DNA of 40,982 nucleotides from an uncultured Prevotellaceae bacterium. Its GTDB lineage: Bacteria > Bacteroidota > Bacteroidia > Bacteroidales > Bacteroidaceae. The notes beneath the pieces were generated by a model, which had not been told where the DNA came from, made no database searches, and saw only the letters and a list, made by a program, of their open reading frames with translations. A program made the translations under genes and the position numbers. Positions 16,013 through 24,700 of the stretch are shown one piece after another. Each line of letters opens with the position of its first letter. Position 1 is the first letter of the stretch. The stretch is taken from NCBI GenBank assembly GCA_905202115.1, contig CAJKQZ010000002.1:1-40982 (forward strand). Direction: 5' to 3'.

Positions 16013-17260
16013 TCATTCAAAGCGTAAAACTTTCGACGGCTTTATTCGGGCTACAATATAGCTTGGAAGTACAAGTGCTAAAGTTGAAACCATAAAAGTT
16101 GCGACATTAATAAGCACTATCGCGGTTATGTCAAATTCTACAGGTACGCTATCTATATAATACGATTCTGGATTGAGGTGTATTATCTTAAAGTATTTCT
16201 GCAACAAAGCCAACGAAAATCCTAAAATATTACCTAAAACCATTCCTTTAAGTAATATTATTACCGCTAAGTTTATGAATACCTTACGAATTAAAGTGTT
16301 TGTTGCTCCGAGTGTCTTGAGCAACGCTATTGTACTTGTTCTCTCCAATATAATTATGAGCAATCCGCTAATAATAGTGACACCTGCCACTGCCAGCATA
16401 AGAACAAGTATCACCCATATATTTACATTCAAAAGATTAAGCCAATCAAAAATTTGCGGATACAATTCTTTTACATTAAACGACATATATGATGTGTCGT
16501 TATCTATATTGTATCTCGAAACAAACTTAGCTACTTTGAAACTTGTTTCATTCAGAAGATTGAAATCCTTAAGATTTATTTCTATTCCGGTAGCTTTATT
16601 CTCATTCCATTTACATAGATTTTTTACGGTTTTATCGTGAGCAAAAACCAAGATTTTATCGAACTGCGACATATCAGTACGGTATATGGCTGCTACATTA
16701 AAACGACGGGCTCTAAGGCCACCGTCAAAAAAATAAGCAAACAATTTATCACCAACCTTGACTTTCAGATCGTTGGCAATACTTTTACTGATAACAATAT
16801 CCTTTTCCGTTTCATTATTTTTATAATCCGGCAATTTGCCTTCAATGATATGCGACGAGATAAATCTTGTGTCGTAATCTTTAGCTATGCTTTTTAATGT
16901 TATACCGGCAAACTGTTCATTCGTTTTCAAAATCCCCGATTTAATCGAGAATTGTTGGACATGATCTACATTTGGAAGTGCTTTTAAATCGTTTACCAAA
17001 ATTTTATCCAACGTAACAGGATTGCCTTCTCCGCTATCAGACATTCCTGTATTGTACAAAACAATGTGCGATCCGAAGCCTGTTACTTTTGAAGTTATTT
17101 CATTTTTAAATCCCAATACAATGGCAACAGAAAGAATCATTACAGCAAGTCCCACGGCCACTCCTAAGGTCGCAATCCTTATGGCCGGCAGAGATGCACG
17201 TTTTTTTCCTTCTCCTTTATAGTAATATAATCTACGTGCTAAGAAAAGAGACAAATTCAT
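16013..17260 (-). CDS. FtsX-like ABC transporter permease (LolC/LolE type)
   Basis: This 415-residue inner-membrane protein has a first helix at about residues 30-50 (LGVAVGLAVMILSVAIVLGF), a large periplasmic MacB-PCD-like domain, and three C-terminal helices (about 280-305, 330-355 and 378-402). It starts with the LFLARRLYY motif typical of LolC/LolE and ends with the FtsX-family IKPSKVLRFE. In the Lol system such permeases release lipoproteins to LolA. The matching ATPase (LolD) is not adjacent, so the substrate is inferred from family only. Its ATG overlaps the stop of the aminotransferase by four bases, so the two are co-translated. The gene is visibly more A/T rich than those left of the tRNA. 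Confidence 0.85.
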   Translation of the reverse strand: MNLSLFLARRLYYYKGEGKKRASLPAIRIATLGVAVGLAVMILSVAIVLGFKNEITSKVTGFGSHIVLYNTGMSDSGEGNPVTLDKILVNDLKALPNVDHVQQFSIKSGILKTNEQFAGITLKSIAKDYDTRFISSHIIEGKLPDYKNNETEKDIVISKSIANDLKVKVGDKLFAYFFDGGLRARRFNVAAIYRTDMSQFDKILVFAHDKTVKNLCKWNENKATGIEINLKDFNLLNETSFKVAKFVSRYNIDNDTSYMSFNVKELYPQIFDWLNLLNVNIWVILVLMLAVAGVTIISGLLIIILERTSTIALLKTLGATNTLIRKVFINLAVIILLKGMVLGNILGFSLALLQKYFKIIHLNPESYYIDSVPVEFDITAIVLINVATFMVSTLALVLPSYIVARIKPSKVLRFE

Positions 17261-18462
17261 CTCGACAATGTTTTTCCAGGGTATGCTTCAAGGGCTTTAC
17301 GTAATAAGAATAAAGCTCTTACAAGGTTTTCTTTTTTTAAAACATAAGCAATTCTAACCTGGTCTTTTCCTGCTCCTGGAGTTGTATAGAAACCGGCGGC
17401 AGGAGCCATCATGACAGTTTCGTTTTCATAGGAAAAATCGGTAAGGCACCAGGCACAAAACTTTTCGGCATCGTCAACAGGTAGTTGTACGGTAGTATAA
17501 AAAGCACCCATCGGCACAGGAGAATATACCCCCGGAATACGATTTAATCCGTCGATCAGGCATTTTCTGCGCTCAACATATTCGTCGTAAACATCGCGGC
17601 TGTAATCTTCATCTGCATCAATCGAGGCTTCTGCAACTATTTGTCCGAGCAAAGGAGGGCTAAGGCGAGCCTGACAGAATTTCATGACAGCGTTACGCAC
17701 TTCTGCATTTTTTGTAATCAATGCACCCACACGAACTCCGCATTCACTATACCGTTTAGAAACGGAATCGATTAATATTACATTCTGTTCTATTCCTTCA
17801 AGATGACAAGCCGATATATACGGAGACCCTGTATAAATAAATTCCCTGTATACTTCATCGCTGAACAAATACAAATCGTATTTTTTAACAAGATCGCGAA
17901 TCTGATTCATTTCCCTGCGCGTATACAAATACCCTGTGGGGTTATTAGGATTGCATATCAATATTGCGCGTGTTCTGTCGTTTATAAGTTCTTCGAATTT
18001 CTCGACTTTAGGAAGAGAGAATCCTTCTTCTATGGTGGTTGCTATAGTTCTGATTACAGCGCCGGCCGATACCGCAAAAGCCATATAGTTTGCATAGGCC
18101 GGCTCCGGAACAATGATTTCATCACCTGGATTAAGACACGACAAAAATGCGAACAAAACCGCTTCAGAACCTCCACTTGTAACTATTATATCATCTGTGC
18201 TGACATTTATATTGTATTTTGCATAATATGTCACCAATTTCTCACGATAGCTCAGAAATCCCTGACTCGGGCTGTATTCTAAAATTTTTCGGTCGATATT
18301 CTTTATGGCATCGAGAGCGACTTGTGGAGTAGGCAAATCGGGCTGACCGATGTTTAAATGATATACGTTTATGCCACGCTTTTTCGCAGCATTTGCCAAA
18401 GGCGCCAACTTACGTATAGGCGATTGCGGCATACGTTCACCGCGTTCTGAAATGGAAGGCAT
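17257..18462 (-). CDS. Class I pyridoxal-phosphate aminotransferase (AspC-like)
   Basis: This 401-residue protein has a complete fold-type I aminotransferase site: SGGSEA near 96-101, YAN with the cofactor-stacking tyrosine near 123, NPNNPTG at 171-177, SDEVY with D202, the Schiff-base lysine K236 in DSVSKRYSECGVRVG, and the substrate-carboxylate arginine in DQVRIAY near 373. The fold and length fit the aspartate/alanine/aromatic aminotransferase group; the exact amino acid is not determinable. It is first in a two-gene operon with the FtsX-like permease, behind a well-formed promoter. The pairing has no obvious biochemical reason. Confidence 0.88.
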   Translation of the reverse strand: MPSISERGERMPQSPIRKLAPLANAAKKRGINVYHLNIGQPDLPTPQVALDAIKNIDRKILEYSPSQGFLSYREKLVTYYAKYNINVSTDDIIVTSGGSEAVLFAFLSCLNPGDEIIVPEPAYANYMAFAVSAGAVIRTIATTIEEGFSLPKVEKFEELINDRTRAILICNPNNPTGYLYTRREMNQIRDLVKKYDLYLFSDEVYREFIYTGSPYISACHLEGIEQNVILIDSVSKRYSECGVRVGALITKNAEVRNAVMKFCQARLSPPLLGQIVAEASIDADEDYSRDVYDEYVERRKCLIDGLNRIPGVYSPVPMGAFYTTVQLPVDDAEKFCAWCLTDFSYENETVMMAPAAGFYTTPGAGKDQVRIAYVLKKENLVRALFLLRKALEAYPGKTLSR

Positions 18463-18489
18463 TTTATAATCACACTAATTATATTTCGA

Positions 18490-18520
18490 CAAAAATACGA
18501 TTTTCGCTTTTCAAATGCAA
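18490..18520 (-). promoter_or_regulatory. Promoter of the aminotransferase-permease operon
   Basis: On the minus strand TTG (18518-18520), a 20-base spacer, then TATTTTTG (18490-18497) matches the Bacteroidota consensus well. The leader to the ATG at 18462 would be about 25 bases. Confidence 0.6.
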
Positions 18521-18741
18521 TCTTTATTTGTGAAAAACGATATATTGCGACATCTCTCTCTGTTAAAACCAATCAATTTTTTATCAGGTCAGAGTATACA
18601 AAATATGCGGTAATAGAAAATAAGGGAGACTGTAAATTCAAGTCGGCGAAAATTCGATTTACTTCAATAAACTCCCAAAAAAGTTCTGTGTATTCTTTTT
18701 TATTGCAACGCTGCCGCCTATGCTGTGATGACACATACCAC

Positions 18742-18970
18742 GTAGTAATCGCAGTAACACAAAATCGATATGAATCTTTCAGAATATGACATTTTGTTAT
18801 CTACCTCGAACTTCCTGCCGGTATTGGGATAAAACACTTCCCGCTTGTAGAAAAAATTATCTCAGACATATTTTGAATTATCTCTGAGATATTTTAAAAT
18901 ATGTCTGAGATAATTTTTCGGGCGCTTTTTGCCGGCATGAAAAAGACACCTGACAAAAATGTCAGATAGG
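18742..18970 (+). repeat. Family A palindromic repeat, copy A3
   Basis: Perfect 23-base inverted arms lie at 18852-18874 and 18896-18918. The left outer hairpin is weakened (TGACATTTTGTTA, 18787-18799) and the right is intact (TGACAAAAATGTCA, 18951-18964). GTAACACAAAA and CTTTCAGAA to the left, and GGCGCTTTTTGCCGGCATG to the right, agree with A1 and A4. It lies in the roughly 700-base gap between the divergent aminotransferase and DUF4494 genes; I see nothing else in that gap apart from the two promoters. Confidence 0.92.
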
Positions 18971-19134
18971 TGAAAAAAACTGTTTCCGGACACGACAGAA
19001 TTTGTCCGCCTCATCAAAATCTGATAGCTTGAAATCTATGATACCAGTATCCTATTTCCATTTCAACAGATATCTAATAAATCGTAATAAAACAATATAA
19101 AAGTCTTCGAATCGAAATATTCCTCGGAAAAACG

Positions 19135-19142
19135 TAACTTTG
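19135..19142 (+). promoter_or_regulatory. Probable -7 box of the DUF4494-yggS operon
   Basis: TAACTTTG fits TAnnTTTG exactly and lies 26 bases before the ATG at 19169. The upstream -33 region lacks a clear TTG. Confidence 0.5.
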
Positions 19143-19168
19143 CAACATAACTATAAAACGAGAAAACA

Positions 19169-19654
19169 ATGTACGATTGGTTTGAATGCAAAGTAAGATA
19201 TGAAAAAGAGCTTGGCGACGGCAAAGTAAAAAAAGTAATTGAACCTTATTTGGTAGACGCAATGAGCTTTACAGAAGCCGAACGCCGGATAATCTCAGAA
19301 ATGAAGCCGTTTATGAGTGGGGAATTCCAGGTTTCAGACATAAAACGCGCAAAGTTTGCCGAATTGTTCGAAACCGACCAGGAAAGCGCCGATAAATGGT
19401 TTCAGTGCAAACTGGCTTTTATTACTCTCGACGAGAAGAGCGGCGCCGAGAAACGAACTTCTCAAACAGTACTCGTTCAGGCTGCAGGACTTCGCGAAGC
19501 GGTAAAACGGCTCGACGAGGGAATGCAATCTTCTCTCATCGATTATTCTATAACAAATGTAAGCGAAACAAAACTCATGGGCGTATACCATTATCAGGAG
19601 CAGGCTCCGGAAGGATATACCAAAGTAAATGAGGAAAATGACAAAAATAATTGA
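19169..19654 (+). CDS. DUF4494 family protein
   Basis: This 161-residue soluble protein starts MYDWFECKVRYEKE and has the two similar segments WFECKVRYEKELGDGKVKKV and WFQCKLAFITLDEKSG, each followed by a transition to a tyrosine- or valine-containing strand and a helix (AERRII, EAVKRL). It therefore looks like an internal duplication of about 75 residues. This matches the Bacteroidota family DUF4494, whose function is not known to me. The YggS-like gene starts inside its 3' end (26-base overlap), so the two are co-translated. Confidence 0.8.
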   Translation: MYDWFECKVRYEKELGDGKVKKVIEPYLVDAMSFTEAERRIISEMKPFMSGEFQVSDIKRAKFAELFETDQESADKWFQCKLAFITLDEKSGAEKRTSQTVLVQAAGLREAVKRLDEGMQSSLIDYSITNVSETKLMGVYHYQEQAPEGYTKVNEENDKNN

Positions 19655-20309
19655 TGCAATAAAAGAGATACGTTCCGAGATTCCGAACGACGTAGAACTT
19701 GTTGCCGTATCCAAATTTCATCCGGCAGAAGCTATCCTTGAAGCGTATTCTACAGGACAACGCGTTTTTGGTGAAAACCGACCACAAGAAATGACGGCTA
19801 AAAGCGAAGCGCTGCCTAAAGACATAAAATGGCACATGATAGGTCATCTTCAAACAAATAAAGTAAAGATGATTGCGCCGTATGTTTCTATGATAGAATC
19901 TGTTGATACAGCAAAGCTGTTGCAAGAAATTAACAAGCAGGCCTATGCTTTTAATCGTGTTATTCCATGTCTTTTAGAAATACATGTGGCAAAAGAAGAG
20001 ACGAAATCAGGATTCACGCCCGATGAATGCAGAGCTTTTCTTGAAGCCGGCGAATGGAAATCAATGAAAAACGTACAGATTTCCGGCATAATGTGCATGG
20101 CTTCCTATACGGCAGACGAAGAAAGAATAAAAAACGATTTCAGAACGGCATATAATTTATATAAAGAGTTTAAGGAATTGTATTTCTGCAACTGTGAATC
20201 ATTTCGTTACCGTTCATGGGGCATGACTCATGATTATAAAATAGCCATAAACGAAGGTGCGAATATCATACGGATAGGCACACAGATTTTCGGCGAGCGC
20301 ACATATTGA
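19629..20309 (+). CDS. YggS-family pyridoxal-phosphate homeostasis protein
   Basis: This is a PLP-binding TIM-barrel protein of the alanine-racemase-like YggS/PROSC family, which has no known enzymatic activity and buffers cellular PLP. The cofactor lysine is in VAVSKFHP (K26 when counted from the second ATG at 19638). Other family marks are GENRPQE, WHMIGHLQTNK, ISGIMCMAS, WGMTHDYKIAINEGA and IRIGTQIFG. The segment that usually reads LSMGMS is RSWGMT here. The 226-residue length is normal. I kept the first ATG (19629), which overlaps the DUF4494 gene; the start at 19638 is equally possible. Confidence 0.9.
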   Translation: MRKMTKIIDAIKEIRSEIPNDVELVAVSKFHPAEAILEAYSTGQRVFGENRPQEMTAKSEALPKDIKWHMIGHLQTNKVKMIAPYVSMIESVDTAKLLQEINKQAYAFNRVIPCLLEIHVAKEETKSGFTPDECRAFLEAGEWKSMKNVQISGIMCMASYTADEERIKNDFRTAYNLYKEFKELYFCNCESFRYRSWGMTHDYKIAINEGANIIRIGTQIFGERTY

Positions 20310-20355
20310 AAACCGTTTTACCGCTGTTAAAAGTCAACTAATCCGACGAACACAA

Positions 20356-21024
20356 ATGATAGAAATCATTGAAAAATATTTTCCCGGACTATCAGAGGTG
20401 CAACGTGCACAGTTTGGAAGTTTGCCCGAGTTGTATGCCGAATGGAACGCAAAAATAAACGTGATTTCCCGTCGCGACATAGAGAATGTAATGTTACATC
20501 ATGTGCTTCATTCGTTGGCTATAGCGAAAGTCATAAATTTCAAACAAGGAACAACTGTTCTGGATGTAGGTACCGGCGGTGGATTTCCAGGAATTCCTCT
20601 TGCAATACTCTTTCCTCAAGTAGAATTTCATCTTATTGACAGTATCGGAAAGAAAATAATCGTAGCTAAAGAAATAGCAGATTCCATAAAACTGGAGAAT
20701 GCCCGTTTTACACATCGCAATGCTATCGAGGAGAAAGGAAAATACGATTTCATCGTAAGTCGTGCCGTAATGAATGCTGCCGATTTATTGAAAATTACCT
20801 ACAAGAACATTTCCAGAGACAATAACAATACTTTGCACAACGGATTGTTGGTATTGAAAGGCGGTGACATAGAGCAAGAATTGGAAAGCTGTAAAAAAGC
20901 GAAAACAGAAAACGGAAATAAGAAGGCGAATATCCTTTTTGATAAAGTCAAAGCATGGAAAATAAACGATTTCTTTACAGAAAAATACTTTGAAGAGAAA
21001 TTAATCGTACATTTACCTGTATAA
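20356..21024 (+). CDS. rsmG: 16S rRNA (guanine-N7) methyltransferase RsmG
   Basis: RsmG (GidB) methylates G527 in 16S rRNA using S-adenosylmethionine; loss gives low-level streptomycin resistance in several bacteria. The 222-residue length is typical. The SAM-binding motif VLDVGTGGGFPGIPLAIL is at 68-85, preceded by WNAKINVISRRD and HHVLHSLAI, and followed by HLIDSIGKK and DFIVSRAV, all hallmark segments. It is on the same strand as and about 46 bases after the YggS-like gene, and 15 bases before the MBL hydrolase. The C-terminal region is lysine rich. Confidence 0.95.
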   Translation: MIEIIEKYFPGLSEVQRAQFGSLPELYAEWNAKINVISRRDIENVMLHHVLHSLAIAKVINFKQGTTVLDVGTGGGFPGIPLAILFPQVEFHLIDSIGKKIIVAKEIADSIKLENARFTHRNAIEEKGKYDFIVSRAVMNAADLLKITYKNISRDNNNTLHNGLLVLKGGDIEQELESCKKAKTENGNKKANILFDKVKAWKINDFFTEKYFEEKLIVHLPV

Positions 21025-21039
21025 AATAACAGAAAAGTT

Positions 21040-21693
21040 ATGATTACAATAGAAAGATTTGTCGTCAATATGATTCAGGAAAACTGCTATGTGGTTTCCG
21101 ATGAAACAAAAGAAGCGATAATCATAGATTGTGGGGCGCTTTTTGATAATGATAAGTTACAAATAAAAACCTACATAGAGAAAAGCGGACTGACTGTCAA
21201 ACATCATATATGTACGCATGGACATTTTGACCATGTAATGGGGAGTAAATTTGTTTTCGACACATACGGGGTGAGACCTGAACTAACAGCAGAAGATTAT
21301 TCACTATATAATTCGTGTGATAAGCAAATGCTACAATTTGTCAGAAGTGTAATGGATTTTCAGCTTCCTGATATAGGAAAAATTATCGATGAAACCTCAG
21401 AAATTAAGTTTGGAACTCATACATTTACCGTAATTCCGACTCCCGGACATACTCCAGGAGGAGTATCTTTCTATTGTGCGGCAGAAAACATCCTTTTCAG
21501 TGGAGACAGTTTGTTTTATTGCTGCATAGGTCGAACGGATTTTCCTTATGGAGACGAAGATTTATTGATTGAAAAACTGAAAAGTAATATTATTGTACTT
21601 CCCGACAATGTAATAGTTCATCCAGGGCATGGACGTGACACCTCGATAGGCTTTGAAAAAAGGAACAATCCGTATTTAACCTCACTCAAATAA
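21040..21693 (+). CDS. MBL-fold metallo-hydrolase (glyoxalase II-like)
   Basis: This 217-residue protein carries the full metallo-beta-lactamase-fold metal set: H60, H62, D64 and H65 in THGHFDHV, H137 in TPGHTPGG, D156 in FSGDSLF, and H197 in HPGHG. It has the compact form common in bacteria (GRTDFPYGD loop, no long C-terminal domain), so hydroxyacylglutathione hydrolase activity is not assured; a related thioester substrate is possible. The tamB frame opens right at its 3' end, implying coupling. Confidence 0.88.
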   Translation: MITIERFVVNMIQENCYVVSDETKEAIIIDCGALFDNDKLQIKTYIEKSGLTVKHHICTHGHFDHVMGSKFVFDTYGVRPELTAEDYSLYNSCDKQMLQFVRSVMDFQLPDIGKIIDETSEIKFGTHTFTVIPTPGHTPGGVSFYCAAENILFSGDSLFYCCIGRTDFPYGDEDLLIEKLKSNIIVLPDNVIVHPGHGRDTSIGFEKRNNPYLTSLK

Positions 21694-21704
21694 TCGACAA
21701 TCTC

Positions 21705-24700
21705 ATTAAACGGTTAAAAAAAATAGTATATGTATTCTTAGCCGCCTTTATAGGTGGCTATACTGCATTATTATTGCTTACAGAAATTCCATATCTCCAA
21801 AAGAAATTGTCTAACACGACATCGAAAATACTATCTGACAAATTCGGGACAGATGTAACTATTGAAAAAATCGATTTGGGATTATTCAACCGCGTTATTC
21901 TTCACAATGTAAAGGTCAAGGATAAAAAAGGAGAAGATTTGCTGAATGCAAGGCGTTTATCTGCAAAAATAAAGATGCGTTCTATTGTAAAATCTCCTTT
22001 TACAATTCGTACGCTCGAATTTTATAACGCCAATATAAACCTGTATAAGGAAAATAAAAACGACGAATACAATTTTAAATTTATATTGGATTCTCTTTCC
22101 ACAAAAGATGGAAAGAGCAATTCACCTTTGGATTTACGGATAAAGTCCATTATTATAAGCAAATCCGCTGTAGAGCACAACATTCGGTATGCAGCCATGC
22201 AAAAAGGATTCGATGTTAATCATATAAGCATTAAAGATATGGATGCAAGTATCGGAATACAGATTACAAAAGGTGATAATTTTAATATCCGTATAAGAAA
22301 CTTAGCTCTGAAAGAGAAAAGCGGTTTGAACCTTCAAAAAAGCTATATATTATCCGACATAAGTAAAAATAAGTGTAACATACCTATACTTCAAATAGAA
22401 ACAGGAAAAAGTAAAATCAATGCACATAGCATAGAGCTTGCTTTCTGTGATAAAAATATCCAGAAAGGAAAAGGTGTCATAGAAAATACAAATATAAACT
22501 TGTGCGATTTGAATCCCTTTTTTCAGAAGCAACAATTTCCAGACAGGACTTATACGCTAAATTCCGGTTTTACTATAAACGAAGGTATTGTTACTTCACG
22601 TGATATAAGTATAAATCGTGGTAAAGAGGCAGATATTTCTGTATATGCCTTATACAAAAACCCAAAAAACTTCACGGTACAAATCAAAAAAATGAATTTA
22701 TCAGAAAAAGAAACGACTTCTTTATCCCAAATTTTCACCAAAGACACCACTTTAAGTAAATACATAGAAAAAACAGGCGACCTTAGTTTAGAAGCTCTAA
22801 TAAAAAATAACAGAGGTAAGCTAAATGTTCACGGGAGTCTTAATACACAGGTCGGAAGTCTTAAATATTCCGGTAAAATTTTAGAAAACGGTTCTTTCGA
22901 GGCTTTTACATCAAGCGATAATATCCTTTTGGGTAATTTATTGTCAAAGCAAAATTTATTAGGAAGCGTTGCTTTTCAAGCAGAATGCAAGGGAACTGCA
23001 AAAAACAAGTTCGTATTAAATTCCGCAATTCGGCAAATAGAAATAAATAAGTACAATTATAAAAATATAAATCTAAGTCTTACATCCGATAAGAATTTAA
23101 ATTCGTTCATTTTAAACGCAAATGATCCTAATGCAAAATTAAATTTAACAGGAAAAGTTGTTTCTGTAGCAGCCAAGAAACAGATTATTATAAATAGTGA
23201 CATAGAAAATATCAGTCCGTATTTGATTGGGCTCACGTCGAAATATCCCGACACAAAAATAAGTCTGCAAGCAAATGCAGACCTGTTGGCAAGCAACATT
23301 GACGACGCGATAGGAAATATCTCTATCAAGAATGTTGATTTTATTCATCCCGACAGTATCTTTACATTAAAAGAAGTAAATCTTGAAGCTACGCCGTTAA
23401 ACAAAGGGCGGCGTGTTGCCGTTAACGGCGATTTTGGCAAAGCTGAAATATCGGGAGTTTTTAATTTCAATACGTTATTTCCGGATTTAATGAATATAAT
23501 TCGTCCCAAAGCAAGTGACAATGAAAAACCTCATTATACAGAACAACCGAAGATCAAGAACTCCGGAAAAACTTCGCATTTATACAATGGCAACAATTTC
23601 AGTTTCCATGCAAATATAGGCGACCTTGAATTGCTTAATCAACTTTTAGGAGTTAAAGTAAAGGTTAGCGGAAATAATTACCTTAGTGGTTATATAGATT
23701 CCCATAAAAATAATCTGCTTGTTGAAGGACGGTTGCCGAAGTTGCAATGGGGAGAACAGTCTTTATCAGATCTTAGTCTTTACTGTAAAGGAAACGACAG
23801 CATTTTGCGTTCGAATATACATTTTTCCAAAGATTTAAAAAGTGGGAAAGCAAATGTCGAGGTTGAATCGCGCCGAGAGGAACGTGCTATCAATTGTAAT
23901 ATTATATGGAAAGGAGGCGGTGAGCATAATTATTCAGGAAATATCTCACAAAACATAACTTTTCCCAACGACGACGCAAGTATAATTAATTTCAACATAA
24001 CTCCGTCTCATATTATCATAGAAGATACGCTTTGGACGATACCTCCTGCCCTTCTTTCATATTCAAAAGGCAGTTTGCAAATAAATGATTTCAATTTAAA
24101 GCACGGTAGCAAACAATTAAGTCTGAACGGAACCGTATCAAAACTAAAATCCGACTCATTGCAGCTAAAACTTTCTGGCATTAGAATAAACGATATTTTA
24201 GACATGGTTGCATTTGACGATGTTGAGTTCGGCGGAATAGCAACAGGCAATGTGAATGTTTCGGATGTTTTCGGAACTCCTGCTGTAAATGCTGCTCTGA
24301 ATGTAGAGAATTTCGAATTCAACAACGCACCTATGGGAAATATGAATCTCATAGGAATGTGGAATAATGAGATGAAGCAAATCGACTTGAAAGCTTTCAT
24401 CGAAGAAAGTCAGGGAACCACAGATATTACAGGTTTTGTCAACACCGGACAAAATACTATTGACTTGCGGTTCGATGCCAACAACACAAACGCGATGTTC
24501 CTTAACAAGTTCATGCCCGACGCCGTGCAGTTTGAACAGGGGCGCACAACAGGCAAGCTCAGATTGCACGGAAAACTTAACGCTATGAATCTTGAAGGTA
24601 CGCAGGTAATTTCAAACATAATTGCAGACATTGAACCGCTATGTACAAGGTATGTAATAGACGGTGACACTATAAATTTCCGTACCGATGTAATTGAATT

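Noticed and set aside
16013..17260. The FtsX-like permease as cell-division FtsX
   Set aside because: It has a large periplasmic domain and the LolC/LolE opening motif, and is longer than FtsX (about 300 residues).
21655..21693. Programmed frameshift joining the MBL hydrolase to tamB
   Set aside because: The A-run in the 3' end of the MBL gene is not a convincing slippery site, the MBL protein is already full length, and a fusion of the two would be unprecedented to my knowledge.
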